Shown: one piece after another, positions 1-9,110 of the stretch
Layout: the number at the start of each line of letters is the position of its first letter
Numbering within the stretch: the stretch's first letter is position 1
Assembly: GCA_021776025.1 (NCBI GenBank)
Contig: JAJFGR010000012.1
Span: forward strand, 372,001 to 436,000
Length of the DNA stretch: 64,000 bases
Source: Alphaproteobacteria bacterium
GTDB taxonomy: Bacteria > Pseudomonadota > Alphaproteobacteria > Micavibrionales > Micavibrionaceae
Reading direction: 5' to 3'
Notes under the pieces: model-generated
Databases searched by the model: none
Told to the model about the DNA's origin: nothing
Seen by the model: the letters and a program-made list of their open reading frames with translations, nothing else
Made by a program: the position numbers and the translations under genes

Positions 1-780
1 ATCGTGCAAGGCGCGGAGCCTTTATTCTTCCTCGATTATTTTGCGACAGGCAAGCTGGACACCGGCGTGGCCGAAGCGGTCATTAAAGGCGTAGCTGAGG
101 GCTGCGCGCTTTCGGGCTGCGCGCTAATTGGCGGCGAAACGGCGGAGATGCCGGGGCTGTATGCCGACGGTGATTATGATCTGGCGGGCTTTAGTGTTGG
201 CGCAGTTGAGCGCAAGAATATGATTACCGGTGAGCAGATCGCAGAAGGTGATGTAATTTTAGGGCTGTCTTCCAGCGGTTTGCATTCGAACGGGTTTTCG
301 TTGGTGCGCAAGATTATTGAGGGCACGCAAGGCTTTGGATACGATCAACCATCCGCATTCGGACAAAAGCAAACTATGGCCGAAGCATTGCTTACGCCGA
401 CACGGCTGTATGTGAAGTCGATTTTGGAAGCGCTTAAGATTAAAGATGCTATCCACGGCATGGCGCATATTACCGGCGGCGGGTTAATTGAGAACGTGCC
501 GCGTGTTTTGCCGGAAGGCTTGAGCGCCGAAATTGATTGCACGAGCTGGGAATTACCGCCCGTGTTCAAATGGCTAATTAAAGCCGGGAATTTGAAACCC
601 AATGATATGGGCACGACGCTGAATGCCGGGATTGGCATGGTTGTGATTGCGGCAGCGGCGCATAAAGATGCGCTGATTAAAAGCTTTGAGGACAGCGGCG
701 AAACAGTTTACGAGATCGGTAAAATTACCAAGGGTGATGAGCCTGTTATTTTGAACAACGCTGAAAGTGCTTGGAGCTAA
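1..780 (+). CDS. purM: Phosphoribosylformylglycinamidine cyclo-ligase (AIR synthetase), 5' end missing
   Basis: Cytoplasmic purine biosynthesis enzyme that closes the imidazole ring of formylglycinamidine ribonucleotide to give AIR, using ATP. The reading frame is already open at base 1, so the gene starts before the window. The visible 259 residues begin in the conserved core ([19 protein letters not shown]), followed by the family motif [11 protein letters not shown] and a conserved middle block ([16 protein letters not shown]). The family is usually about 345 residues, so roughly 85-90 are missing upstream. The GTG at base 4 is an internal valine, not a start. Its stop lies just ahead of purN, the usual purMN order, which suggests co-transcription. 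Identification is secure. Confidence 0.96.
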   Translation: MVQGAEPLFFLDYFATGKLDTGVAEAVIKGVAEGCALSGCALIGGETAEMPGLYADGDYDLAGFSVGAVERKNMITGEQIAEGDVILGLSSSGLHSNGFSLVRKIIEGTQGFGYDQPSAFGQKQTMAEALLTPTRLYVKSILEALKIKDAIHGMAHITGGGLIENVPRVLPEGLSAEIDCTSWELPPVFKWLIKAGNLKPNDMGTTLNAGIGMVVIAAAAHKDALIKSFEDSGETVYEIGKITKGDEPVILNNAESAWS

Positions 781-782
781 AC

Positions 783-1376
783 TTGGCTAAGCTTAACCTC
801 GCAGTCCTCATTTCCGGAAGCGGCAGTAATTTGCAGGCTTTGATCGATGCCTGCAAAGACCCGGATTACCCGGCGCAGATCAATCTCGTTATTTCAAACC
901 GCCCGGATTCTTATGGGCTGGAGCGCGCTAAAAAAGCGGGCATTCCCGCTTTTGTTGTTGATCATAAAGACTATGCAGGACGCGGCGCATTTGAAACCGC
1001 GCTACAAGCAACGCTTAGCGAATATCCGGTTGATCTGATCTGCCTGGCTGGTTTTATGCGTATTCTGACGGCTGATTTTATCAATCAATGGCCAAACAAA
1101 ATTATCAACACACACCCTGCCAAGCTCCCAGACTTTGGCGGTGAAGGTATGTATGGTGAGCATGTGCACCAAGCCGTGCTGGATTCCAATGCGGAGATGA
1201 GCGGTGCGAGTATTCACTATGTGATACCCGAAGTTGATCAAGGTAAAGTGATTAAACAAGAAACTGTACCAGTTCTGCCGGATGACACGGTTGAGACGTT
1301 GGCAGCGCGCGTACTTGAGCAGGAACACATTATATACCCCGAAGCCGTGCGTATGATTGCAGAAAAGCGGACTTGA
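783..1376 (+). CDS. purN: Phosphoribosylglycinamide formyltransferase
   Basis: Transfers a formyl group from 10-formyltetrahydrofolate to GAR in purine synthesis. An ISGSGSNLQAL phosphate-binding loop lies at the N-terminus, and the catalytic N-x-H and D are visible as N109, H111 and D152. The NTHPAKLPDFGGEGMYG context is a variant I associate with alphaproteobacteria rather than the NIHPSLLP form of E. coli. I chose the TTG at 783 because GGAG at 773-776 sits six bases ahead; the in-frame TTG at 771 would overlap the purM stop and has no Shine-Dalgarno. The product is 197 residues, within the family range. It is tightly coupled to purM. Confidence 0.95.
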   Translation: MAKLNLAVLISGSGSNLQALIDACKDPDYPAQINLVISNRPDSYGLERAKKAGIPAFVVDHKDYAGRGAFETALQATLSEYPVDLICLAGFMRILTADFINQWPNKIINTHPAKLPDFGGEGMYGEHVHQAVLDSNAEMSGASIHYVIPEVDQGKVIKQETVPVLPDDTVETLAARVLEQEHIIYPEAVRMIAEKRT

Positions 1377-1437
1377 AATTATTGTTGAGTTCGCCTTTAA
1401 TTCTAAAGAGATTTACTCCATATAGATGAGGACCGTA

Positions 1438-1593
1438 ATGGCAAGCCACTCCCCCGTAGAAGACGACCCTAAACAACTTGTAGATGCCCAGAATTTCTGG
1501 GGCGCTTTTATGCAGGGCTCAAAATGGAGCATACTTGCTGTTATCGTTGTTCTGATTGCGCTGCTGGTCTTTTTCGTCCCCACGGGCGCTTAA
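1438..1593 (+). CDS. aa3-type cytochrome c oxidase subunit IV-like micro-protein
   Basis: A 51-residue protein with an ATG start and GAGGA five bases upstream. It has a short polar N-terminus (MASHSPVEDD), then NFWGAFMQGSKWSI leading into a single hydrophobic helix, ending VPTGA. This is the layout of the alphaproteobacterial aa3 oxidase subunit IV family (COX4_pro_2): an amphipathic FW/KWS stretch followed by one membrane helix. No other oxidase gene is in the window, so the gene stands apart from its presumed partners in the inner membrane. Family assignment rests on pattern and length, since so short a protein has few diagnostic residues. Confidence 0.75.
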   Translation: MASHSPVEDDPKQLVDAQNFWGAFMQGSKWSILAVIVVLIALLVFFVPTGA

Positions 1594-1643
1594 AACCATA
1601 AATTCTTCCATCTTTAGAAAAGCTTAACCACTTTTGGCGCAAA

Positions 1644-4600
1644 GTGATGTACACTAGGCCTCAGGGGTCTATAATTTTCATTTTTGGGATGTTTATGTTT
1701 CTTTTACGTGCCATCGCAGTCGCTCTTCCAAATTTAAACCGCGCACCTGCTTTACTGGTGTTTGGCGCGTTTTTGATTGCGGTTTTAGGTATGGGAATTT
1801 CTGCCCAAGCCCAGACGCAGATCACGAAGTCAGCACGTATTGAGCTTAATGACCAAACCCCGCGAATTTTTATCGGCAAAGACCTTTATTTGACTCCAGA
1901 TAAAGAATCCAAGTTGAATGCAAAAGCAATTGCCGCGCGGCATCAAAATAATCTGAAAGGTGCACTCCATACTCAAAATATTTTGAATTTAGGGCCGCAG
2001 ACGCAGCCGATATGGTTGTCTTTTTCCGTTACGAATAACTCTTTTTCGGAAGACTGGGTTTTACATTTTGGTGATATTTTTGACGGGCGCTTAGCACTTA
2101 TTCGCAACATTCAGATCTATAATGCCAGTGACAACAAAATTATTTTGCAATCTGCGATGAGCGGACAGGAGGCTGTAAACCTTAACCGCCTTCAAGGCAG
2201 TGCGGTTTCTCTAAAGCTGCCCCTAAACCAAAAACAAGTTTTTGTCCTGTATCTCGAAACAGTGCCCGGAAGCATGCATACGCTTACACCGTCTTTTATG
2301 AGCGGGGAGAGTTACCAAGCTTACCTGTCAGAAGTTTCATTTTTTAAGGCTCTATTCTGGGTTTTCATTTTGGGCGGTGTCGGGTTTTTCATTGCCTTTG
2401 GCACGATACAGCGTCACTTAACGTACCTACTTTTCGGCGGCTATCTCCTTTCTTACGCCGGATTAATTTACGGCTTTAAAAATACCTTTTTTCTTGCTGG
2501 AACATTTAGCCCTATACTATTAGGGCTACTTTTCATTCTGCCCCTGTTATTTGCCATTTTTCTTACGCGGCGCTTTTTAGATTTGCGCATCGGGCATGAT
2601 TTTTCCAACATACTGCTACTGATGAGTGGCGGGGGGATCGTGTTTGGCTTCATCCTATCACAAGTTTTAAGCTCCATGGCTGGCAACATTGATGAATATC
2701 TGCTGTTTATCCCTTTGTTGGTTGGTTGGGCGTTCTTGTGCGCGCTTTGCTATTCGGAGTCTCAGCAAGAGCACCATGGCGCACTGTATATGGCCGGCGC
2801 ATGGCTTTGCGGTTTTATTGGCTGTCTCACGCTATTTTTATCCGCATTGGGCAATGGGAACACCGGCCTGCTCTTATCCTGTTACTGGGGTATGCTGGTG
2901 CCACAAACCGGGCTTTTGGTCATGGCTGCACTACAAAATCTACATATGAGCCAGAAAGAAGAATTTTCTACATTTGCGCGTGATAACCGCGCAGCGCAAT
3001 CGTTAGCGCGAATTAAACAATCAAAAGAATCAGCGGATCAGGCCCGACTATTGCGCGTTATTGAGCGCGAGCGGGAATTGATGGCTGAACTGCGTGAGCG
3101 CGAGATGCAGCGCACGCAGGAAATGCGCAAAGCCAAAGACGCAGCGGATGAAGCCAACAGGGCTAAATCTGCTTTCCTTGCGGTGGTTAGTCATGAGATC
3201 CGCACACCGATGAACGGTATTCTCGGGATGCTGCGTCTTTTGATCGATACAAAAATGAGCAAAGACCAAACGGAATATGTGCAAGCGATTCAAAATTCCG
3301 GCGATACGATGATGGCTCTACTCAACGATATTCTGGATTTTGAAAAAATTGAAAGCGGCAATATGGAGATCGAAATCATTGATTTCGATCTGATTAAACT
3401 GATTGAAGGTATCGTGACCCTCATGTCCGGGCATGCAGCAGAAAAGGGCCTGAGCCTTAAAGCAGATATAAAGCCTGATTTTCCAGCAGTCTTAAAAGGT
3501 GACCCAACGCGCTTGCGACAAGTGCTGCTTAATCTTGTAAATAACGCCGTTAAGTTTACAGCTGATGGGTCAGTCACGCTTGAGCTTTCAGCTGCGCCGC
3601 GAGATGGCGATAAGGACGGCGTATTTTATGACGTGACATGCGCGATCAAGGATACAGGGATCGGAATTTCCGAAGGTGCACAAAAAGAACTTTTCAATCC
3701 CTTTACCCAAGCCGATAAAAGCACGTCACGGAAATATGGAGGAACAGGTCTCGGGCTAGCCATATGTCGGCGTTTGGTCGAAGCCATGGGCAGCAAGATT
3801 CAGCTGCAAAGTGAAGAGGATAAGGGGAGTCAATTCTTTTTCACTCTAAAGATGGAGCAAGGCCAACAAGATTTTAGTGAGAATGCACTTGATATTGGCT
3901 ATAACGAGCCATCACGGCCCGAAATCAAGCCGATGCGCATTCTTATTATTGATGACAACGAAATGAACAGGCGCGTTCTGGACGGGTTTTTAAGCAAGGA
4001 TAGCCATATGCTTACTATGCTTGAAAGCGGCGAAGAGGCTTTGGAGATCTGCCAGAGCGAACGCTTTGATGTGATCATCTGCGATATCCGTTTGCTGGGC
4101 ATGGATGGTATGGAATTTACGAGGGCCTTGCGCGAATTCGATGACTCTGAAATTGCCGCAACGCCAGTTATTCCGCTTTCCGGTGATGTCAGTGCGGAAG
4201 ATCGCAAAGCTTATGGCGATGCCGGGATGAGCGGGTTTTTAGCCAAGCCGTTGGATCCGCAGGCGCTTTTTGAAGTATTACTCAGCGTACAAAATGGGCT
4301 TTTACAAGCTGGACCAAGTAGAGAGCAAAAAGAGGATGCCCTTAAATCGCAAGAGACGATGATCCACGAGGGCTCCAAAGCTGGAAATTTTGATGATGTT
4401 GAGATTAACGATCATTTCGATTCCTTTGAGTTCCCTGAAGAAGAGCCCGAAGCGGCGGCGAGCGAGCCAGAAAAAAGCGGTCAGCTTTTTGATCCGAAGC
4501 TGCTGCAAGGATTGGTGGAGAGCTTACCAAAGGATCAATTTGATGAGCTTTTGCAAAGCTTTCTTGATAAGACAGACGAGTTGGTGAGTACACTAGAAAG

Positions 4601-4829
4601 AGCAAAAATTAACAAAGCGGATATGGAGGCTGTGCAGGATCGTGCGCATGAGCTTAAAGGCATGGCGGCAAATTTTGGTCTGATAGGCGTGAGCGATATT
4701 GCCACTGATATTGAGGCAGCAGCAAAAAATGATGAAAGCCAAGCGGCATTTACGGCCATCGATAAAATCGCGGCCGTGAACATTGAAGCTCAGGCCGCGC
4801 TTAAGAGTTGGGTTGCCTCACAGCAATAA
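1644..4829 (+). CDS. Hybrid sensor histidine kinase with 7TM-DISM-like sensor, receiver and Hpt domains
   Basis: A 1061-residue multistep phosphorelay sensor. An N-terminal hydrophobic segment precedes a periplasmic region resembling 7TMR-DISM extracellular domains, then about seven membrane helices (roughly 230-435). A coiled-coil linker leads to HisKA with SHEIRTPMNGILGM (phospho-acceptor H517), a HATPase domain (N box RQVLLNLVNNAVKF, DTGIGI, GTGLGLAI), a receiver domain (RILIIDDNE, phospho-acceptor D814) and a C-terminal Hpt domain (AHELKGMAANFGL, H1002). All relay residues are intact. The start is uncertain: GTG 1644 gives the longest frame, but ATGs at 1689 or 1695 also leave a complete signal-like helix. 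No response regulator gene is adjacent, so the output partner lies elsewhere. Signal unknown. Confidence 0.93.
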   Translation: MMYTRPQGSIIFIFGMFMFLLRAIAVALPNLNRAPALLVFGAFLIAVLGMGISAQAQTQITKSARIELNDQTPRIFIGKDLYLTPDKESKLNAKAIAARHQNNLKGALHTQNILNLGPQTQPIWLSFSVTNNSFSEDWVLHFGDIFDGRLALIRNIQIYNASDNKIILQSAMSGQEAVNLNRLQGSAVSLKLPLNQKQVFVLYLETVPGSMHTLTPSFMSGESYQAYLSEVSFFKALFWVFILGGVGFFIAFGTIQRHLTYLLFGGYLLSYAGLIYGFKNTFFLAGTFSPILLGLLFILPLLFAIFLTRRFLDLRIGHDFSNILLLMSGGGIVFGFILSQVLSSMAGNIDEYLLFIPLLVGWAFLCALCYSESQQEHHGALYMAGAWLCGFIGCLTLFLSALGNGNTGLLLSCYWGMLVPQTGLLVMAALQNLHMSQKEEFSTFARDNRAAQSLARIKQSKESADQARLLRVIERERELMAELREREMQRTQEMRKAKDAADEANRAKSAFLAVVSHEIRTPMNGILGMLRLLIDTKMSKDQTEYVQAIQNSGDTMMALLNDILDFEKIESGNMEIEIIDFDLIKLIEGIVTLMSGHAAEKGLSLKADIKPDFPAVLKGDPTRLRQVLLNLVNNAVKFTADGSVTLELSAAPRDGDKDGVFYDVTCAIKDTGIGISEGAQKELFNPFTQADKSTSRKYGGTGLGLAICRRLVEAMGSKIQLQSEEDKGSQFFFTLKMEQGQQDFSENALDIGYNEPSRPEIKPMRILIIDDNEMNRRVLDGFLSKDSHMLTMLESGEEALEICQSERFDVIICDIRLLGMDGMEFTRALREFDDSEIAATPVIPLSGDVSAEDRKAYGDAGMSGFLAKPLDPQALFEVLLSVQNGLLQAGPSREQKEDALKSQETMIHEGSKAGNFDDVEINDHFDSFEFPEEEPEAAASEPEKSGQLFDPKLLQGLVESLPKDQFDELLQSFLDKTDELVSTLERAKINKADMEAVQDRAHELKGMAANFGLIGVSDIATDIEAAAKNDESQAAFTAIDKIAAVNIEAQAALKSWVASQQ

Positions 4830-4833
4830 GTTG

Positions 4834-5256
4834 TTAACCGACGATTTCGTCGTCGTTAAAGAAATACGCAATTTCAATTCCCGCGTTTTCAAGGCTGTCT
4901 GAGCCGTGAACGGAGTTTTCACCGATATTCAGCGCATGTTCTTTACGGATTGTGCCTTCCGTGGCTTCTTCGGGATTGGTTGCGCCCATGACTTCGCGGT
5001 TTTTGACCACTGCATCTTCACCCTCTAAAACTTGGACAACGACAGGTTCGGAGCTCATAAATTCGGTTAGTTCGCCAAAAAATGGGCGTTCTTTGTGCAC
5101 AGCATAAAAGCCTTGGGCTTTTTCAAGGCTCATATGAATGCGTTTTTGCGCGATAATACGCAGGCCAGCGCCCTCTAACATCGCGTTAATTGCGCCGGTC
5201 AGGTTGCGCCGGGTGGCATCGGGCTTGATGATGGAGAAAGTTCTTTCGATTGACAT
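4834..5256 (-). CDS. ndk: Nucleoside diphosphate kinase
   Basis: Equilibrates nucleoside di- and triphosphates by a phospho-histidine ping-pong mechanism in the cytoplasm. The 140-residue product has the family's full length, the KPDAT motif at 11-15, and the active-site signature NSVHGSDS with catalytic H117. It ends four bases from the stop of the convergent histidine kinase gene. The upstream 350 bases contain no clear gene, so it is probably transcribed alone. Identification is secure. Confidence 0.97.
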   Translation of the reverse strand: MSIERTFSIIKPDATRRNLTGAINAMLEGAGLRIIAQKRIHMSLEKAQGFYAVHKERPFFGELTEFMSSEPVVVQVLEGEDAVVKNREVMGATNPEEATEGTIRKEHALNIGENSVHGSDSLENAGIEIAYFFNDDEIVG

Positions 5257-5609
5257 AGTTTTTTTACCTTGTGAGACAGTTAATTTTTTAGAACTTATAT
5301 TGATTTAAAGCCCTAAGAGCAACGCTAATTTTTTTATATTTAGAATGTGCGAGAGCTGATTGGAACAACGGACCCTATCTACGGCAGCGGATGGAACAAT
5401 TCGTAATAGGTTCGGGACTGATAGTTTGGAATTAGCAGATTCCGAAAAAGGGTTGTAAGAAATGTTATAGATGCCTCAGGAAACGTTGAAGAGACTGAAT
5501 ATGAATTAGGTTTATGGTTTCATGAATATTTTGGACCAGAAGTAAACCGCACAGCTGCTTGTGATGCTGGAGAGAATATTCTGGAGAACGCTCATGATCT
5601 TGAAGGAAA
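5257..5609. other. Gap between ndk and alaS with a possible decayed coding fragment
   Basis: This 353-base stretch would carry the ndk promoter at its left end. On the plus strand two open frames abut: 5304-5435 (ending MEQFVIGSGLIVWN) and 5425-5613 (with GNVEETEYELGLWFHEYFG). Neither has an ATG, GTG or TTG with a ribosome binding site that would cover it, but the second has a protein-like composition and could be the 3' end of a frameshifted, decayed gene. I recognise no family. Chance open frames are a fair alternative. Confidence 0.25.
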
Positions 5610-8312
5610 CTAACCCACCAGCGCTTTTTCAATTGCGCTGACGCCATCGTTCGCTGCGGCTGCATCGGGCCCGCCGGCTTGTGCCATATCGGGGCGGCCG
5701 CCGCCGCCCTGCCCGCCGAGAGCTTCACTGCCAATTTTCACCAAATCGACTGCGCTGATTTTATCGGTGAGGTCTTCGGTCACACCGACAACGATGGAAG
5801 CTTTGCCTTCATTGGTGGCCACCAGAACAATCACGCCGGAGCCGAGTTTTTTCTTGAGGTCATCGGCCATAGGTTTGAGATCTTTGGCCGGGAAATCTTC
5901 GAGGACTTTGCCAATGAACTTCACGCCATCGACATCTTTGACATCATCATCGGAGCTGGTGACGTTTTTGGTGGCCTGTTGACGTTTTAGTTCGGCAATA
6001 AGTTTGCCGAGTTTTTTGTTTTCTTTTTCAAGAATGGCATTTTGTTCAGGCATGTTTTTGGATGGAGGCGTTTCCGGCGGCGTGCCATCTAATGCACTCA
6101 ACTCCTCACGCAAGCGGGCATTTTCACGCAAGAGCCTGTCATGCTCAGCCTGCAGGGCCTGATCCTTATTTTTTTCATAGGCGTCAACGCGGGAACCTGT
6201 TACGGCCTCAACGCGGCGAACGCCCGATGATAGAGCGCCCTCGGAGGTAATTTTAAAGGCGCCAATATCGCCCGTGCTCTGCGCATGCGTGCCGCCGCAC
6301 AGCTCAACAGAGAACTGCTTGTTACCCTCTTGTGTACCCATACAAACCACGCGCACTTCATCGGCGTATTTTTCACCAAACAGGGCCATAGCGCCTATTT
6401 CACGGGCTTCTTCCAATGGCATGACCCGGGTAACCACATCGGTGGCAGCCTTAATCTCTTCATTAACGATGGCCTCAACCTTTTCAATCTCCTCGGCTGT
6501 GATGCCTTTAGGATGAGAAACATCGAAACGCGTGCGGGCATCATCTTGGAGCGAACCTTTTTGCGAAACATAATTCCCAAGGACGCGGCGTAGGGCTTCG
6601 TGCAATAAATGCGTGGCGGAGTGATTGGCACGGATGGCGGTGCGGCGGGCGTGATCGACTTTCATCTGTACGGCATCGCCAGTTTTAAGCTCGCCTTTGG
6701 TGACTTTACCAACATGGATCCAAAGCTGGCCAAGCTGCTTACGGGTATCGGTAATTTCAATCTCAAGATCATCGCTAATGAGCTGGCCTTTATCGCCGAC
6801 CTGACCACCAGATTCCCCATAGAACGGGGTTTGGTTGGTGATGATCTGCACTTCATCGCCCTGCATTGCAGCTGCTACTTTGTCGTCATTAGAGACTATA
6901 GCAAGCACCTGCCCCTCTGCAGCTTCGACCTCGTAGCCGAGAAACTCCGTGGGGCCGCACTCATCCAGCAGCTCAAACCAGAGCTTCTCTGTTGCGGCAT
7001 CGCCAGAGCCCGACCAAGCTGCGCGGGCTTTGGCTTTTTGCTCATCCATGCAGCTGTTGAATTTACCCTCATCCACATCGATGCCCTGCGCTTTCAAAGC
7101 ATCCTGCGTGAGATCGAGCGGGAAACCGAATGTATCATAAAGCTTGAAGGCGACATCGCCGGGGAATTGGGAGCCGCTTGAAAGCTTGGCTGTTTCTTCA
7201 TCAAGCATCTTTAAGCCACGGTCGAGGGTGACCTTAAAGCGTTCTTCTTCTGAGCGTAGTGTTTCGGTAATGAGGCTTTCGGCCCGTTTCAGCTCCGGGA
7301 AAGCTTCGCCCATTTTATTGAGCAATGTCGGGAAGAGCTGAAACATCAGTGGGTCTTTTGCACCCAGAAGATGCGCATGACGCATACCGCGGCGCATAAT
7401 CCGGCGCAGCACATAACCGCGACCTTCATTCGATGGCATCACACCATCGGCAAGAAGGAAAGCGGAGCAGCGCAGATGGTCGGCAATCACCCGGTGAGAC
7501 GGGGCCTGATCGCCTGCATAGGGCACACTGGTGAGGTCTACGGAATGTTCAATAATGTCGCTAAATAAGTCAATGTCGTAATTAGAGACCTTACCCTGCA
7601 TGAGGGCAGCCGTGCGTTCCAGCCCCATTCCGGTATCCACAGATGGCGCCGGCAAGTTTATCCGTTCATCTGGCGTGAGCTGTTCGAACTGCATAAAAAC
7701 TAGGTTCCAGAATTCAAGAAAACGATCACCGTCTTCTTCCGGGCTTCCCGGCGGGCCGCCTTGCAACGCATCACCCTGATCATAGAAAATCTCAGTGCAG
7801 GGACCGCATGGGCCAGTATCGCCCATACGCCAGAAATTATCATCTGTGGAAATGCGGATAATTTTATCATCAGGAAAACCTGCAATCTTCTTCCAAAGCT
7901 CTGCGGCCTCCTCATCTGTGGAGTGCACTGTGACCAGCAGCTTATCTTTAGGTATCTCGAAATTCTTGGTTACAAGCTCCCATGCGCTATGAATAGCTTC
8001 TTCCTTGAAATAATCGCCAAATGAGAAATTCCCGAGCATTTCAAAGAATGTGTGGTGGCGTGCGGTGTAGCCGACATTTTCAAGATCGTTATGCTTACCG
8101 CCTGCGCGAACGCATTTCTGAGAAGAGGTCGCGCGGTTGTAATGGCGCTTTTCCTGCCCGGTAAAAACGTTTTTAAACTGCATCATCCCCGCCATGGTAA
8201 ACATCACGGTCGGGTCGTTATCCGGCACTAATGAGCTGGATTCGCAAACCTCATGGCCCTTCTTTTCAAAGAAGCCTAAAAATTCATTTCTTATATCATT
8301 GACGCTTTTCAT
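5610..8312 (-). CDS. alaS: Alanyl-tRNA synthetase
   Basis: Charges tRNA-Ala. The 900-residue product shows the class II catalytic core at the N-terminus ([20 protein letters not shown], then [18 protein letters not shown]), the editing domain with [11 protein letters not shown], the zinc-binding [13 protein letters not shown], a charged coiled-coil, and the glycine-rich C-terminal C-Ala domain with [16 protein letters not shown]. It is slightly longer than the common 870-880 residues; the extra length appears to lie in the coiled-coil (around [16 protein letters not shown]). It is divergent from the hisN-like gene, with only 39 bases between the two starts, so both promoters must share that gap. 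Confidence 0.98.
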   Translation of the reverse strand: MKSVNDIRNEFLGFFEKKGHEVCESSSLVPDNDPTVMFTMAGMMQFKNVFTGQEKRHYNRATSSQKCVRAGGKHNDLENVGYTARHHTFFEMLGNFSFGDYFKEEAIHSAWELVTKNFEIPKDKLLVTVHSTDEEAAELWKKIAGFPDDKIIRISTDDNFWRMGDTGPCGPCTEIFYDQGDALQGGPPGSPEEDGDRFLEFWNLVFMQFEQLTPDERINLPAPSVDTGMGLERTAALMQGKVSNYDIDLFSDIIEHSVDLTSVPYAGDQAPSHRVIADHLRCSAFLLADGVMPSNEGRGYVLRRIMRRGMRHAHLLGAKDPLMFQLFPTLLNKMGEAFPELKRAESLITETLRSEEERFKVTLDRGLKMLDEETAKLSSGSQFPGDVAFKLYDTFGFPLDLTQDALKAQGIDVDEGKFNSCMDEQKAKARAAWSGSGDAATEKLWFELLDECGPTEFLGYEVEAAEGQVLAIVSNDDKVAAAMQGDEVQIITNQTPFYGESGGQVGDKGQLISDDLEIEITDTRKQLGQLWIHVGKVTKGELKTGDAVQMKVDHARRTAIRANHSATHLLHEALRRVLGNYVSQKGSLQDDARTRFDVSHPKGITAEEIEKVEAIVNEEIKAATDVVTRVMPLEEAREIGAMALFGEKYADEVRVVCMGTQEGNKQFSVELCGGTHAQSTGDIGAFKITSEGALSSGVRRVEAVTGSRVDAYEKNKDQALQAEHDRLLRENARLREELSALDGTPPETPPSKNMPEQNAILEKENKKLGKLIAELKRQQATKNVTSSDDDVKDVDGVKFIGKVLEDFPAKDLKPMADDLKKKLGSGVIVLVATNEGKASIVVGVTEDLTDKISAVDLVKIGSEALGGQGGGGRPDMAQAGGPDAAAANDGVSAIEKALVG

Positions 8313-8351
8313 TGTTTGCGCTCTATTTCCTTATTGAATGAAGGAGTATTT

Positions 8352-9110
8352 ATGCAGGAATTTGTAGCGCTTGCCAATAGGCTAGCCGATGAAGCTGGGG
8401 AAATTGTCCGCCAGTATTACCGTCAGCCGTTTGAGGTTGAGACGAAAGATGATGATAGCCCCGTCACCATTGCGGACCGCAGCATTGAGCAGCGCATGCG
8501 TGAGCTGATTGAAAAAGAGCGGCCACAGGATGGAATACTGGGAGAAGAATTTGGCGTTAAGGATGGGGAGAGCGGCCTGACATGGGTGTTGGACCCAATT
8601 GACGGAACGAAGAGCTTTGTGATTGGCCGCCCGACTTTCGGGACGCTTATTGCTTTGTGTGAGGATGGCGTGCCGAAGTTGGGTGTGATTGATCAAGCCA
8701 TCTTAAAAGAACGTTGGGTTGGCGTGGACGGCGCAGAAACAAGGTTTAATGGTGAGGCCGTTAAAACAACGCCCTGCTCTTCACTTGATAAAGCGCGGAT
8801 CGGCAGCACAACCCCAGACATGTTTAAACACACAGGTCCAGTTTATAAGAACTTTAATGAAGGGCGGTTTTTCTGGGGCGGAGATTGTTACCAATATGGA
8901 TTAATGGCCAATGGGTATGTCGATGTGATCCTTGAAGCAGGTATGAAACCTTATGATTATGCCGCGCTCGTGCCCGTGGTCAAAGGTGCTGGCGGGCGCA
9001 TCAGTGATTTTGCGGGTAATGATCTGAATTTAGAAAGCGATGGAACGGTTGCGGCCTGCGGTGATCGAAGCCTATGGCCAGAGATTAAAGAGCTGCTGAA
9101 GTGTAAATAG
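8352..9110 (+). CDS. hisN: Histidinol-phosphatase, inositol monophosphatase family (HisN type)
   Basis: Metal-dependent phosphatase of the IMPase fold. The 252-residue protein carries the family metal ligands: E65/E66 in GILGEEFG, D81 and D84 in DPIDGTKSF, and the late motif AGMKPYDYAALVPVV in place of WD.AA. Alphaproteobacteria use this subgroup for the histidinol-phosphate step of histidine synthesis; inositol-phosphatase activity cannot be excluded from sequence. The ATG at 8352 has GAAGGAG seven bases upstream and is preferred over the in-frame extension from 8316. Its last 26 bases overlap the convergent transglycosylase gene. A second IMPase-fold protein, CysQ, lies at 40.4 kb. Confidence 0.85.
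   Translation: MQEFVALANRLADEAGEIVRQYYRQPFEVETKDDDSPVTIADRSIEQRMRELIEKERPQDGILGEEFGVKDGESGLTWVLDPIDGTKSFVIGRPTFGTLIALCEDGVPKLGVIDQAILKERWVGVDGAETRFNGEAVKTTPCSSLDKARIGSTTPDMFKHTGPVYKNFNEGRFFWGGDCYQYGLMANGYVDVILEAGMKPYDYAALVPVVKGAGGRISDFAGNDLNLESDGTVAACGDRSLWPEIKELLKCK

Noticed and set aside
4-6. GTG as the purM start
   Set aside because: It is the valine of the conserved internal [13 protein letters not shown] block; the frame continues off the window edge.
6609-7181. 190-codon open frame antisense to alaS
   Set aside because: Lies fully within the conserved alaS coding frame, no ribosome binding site and no recognisable domain.
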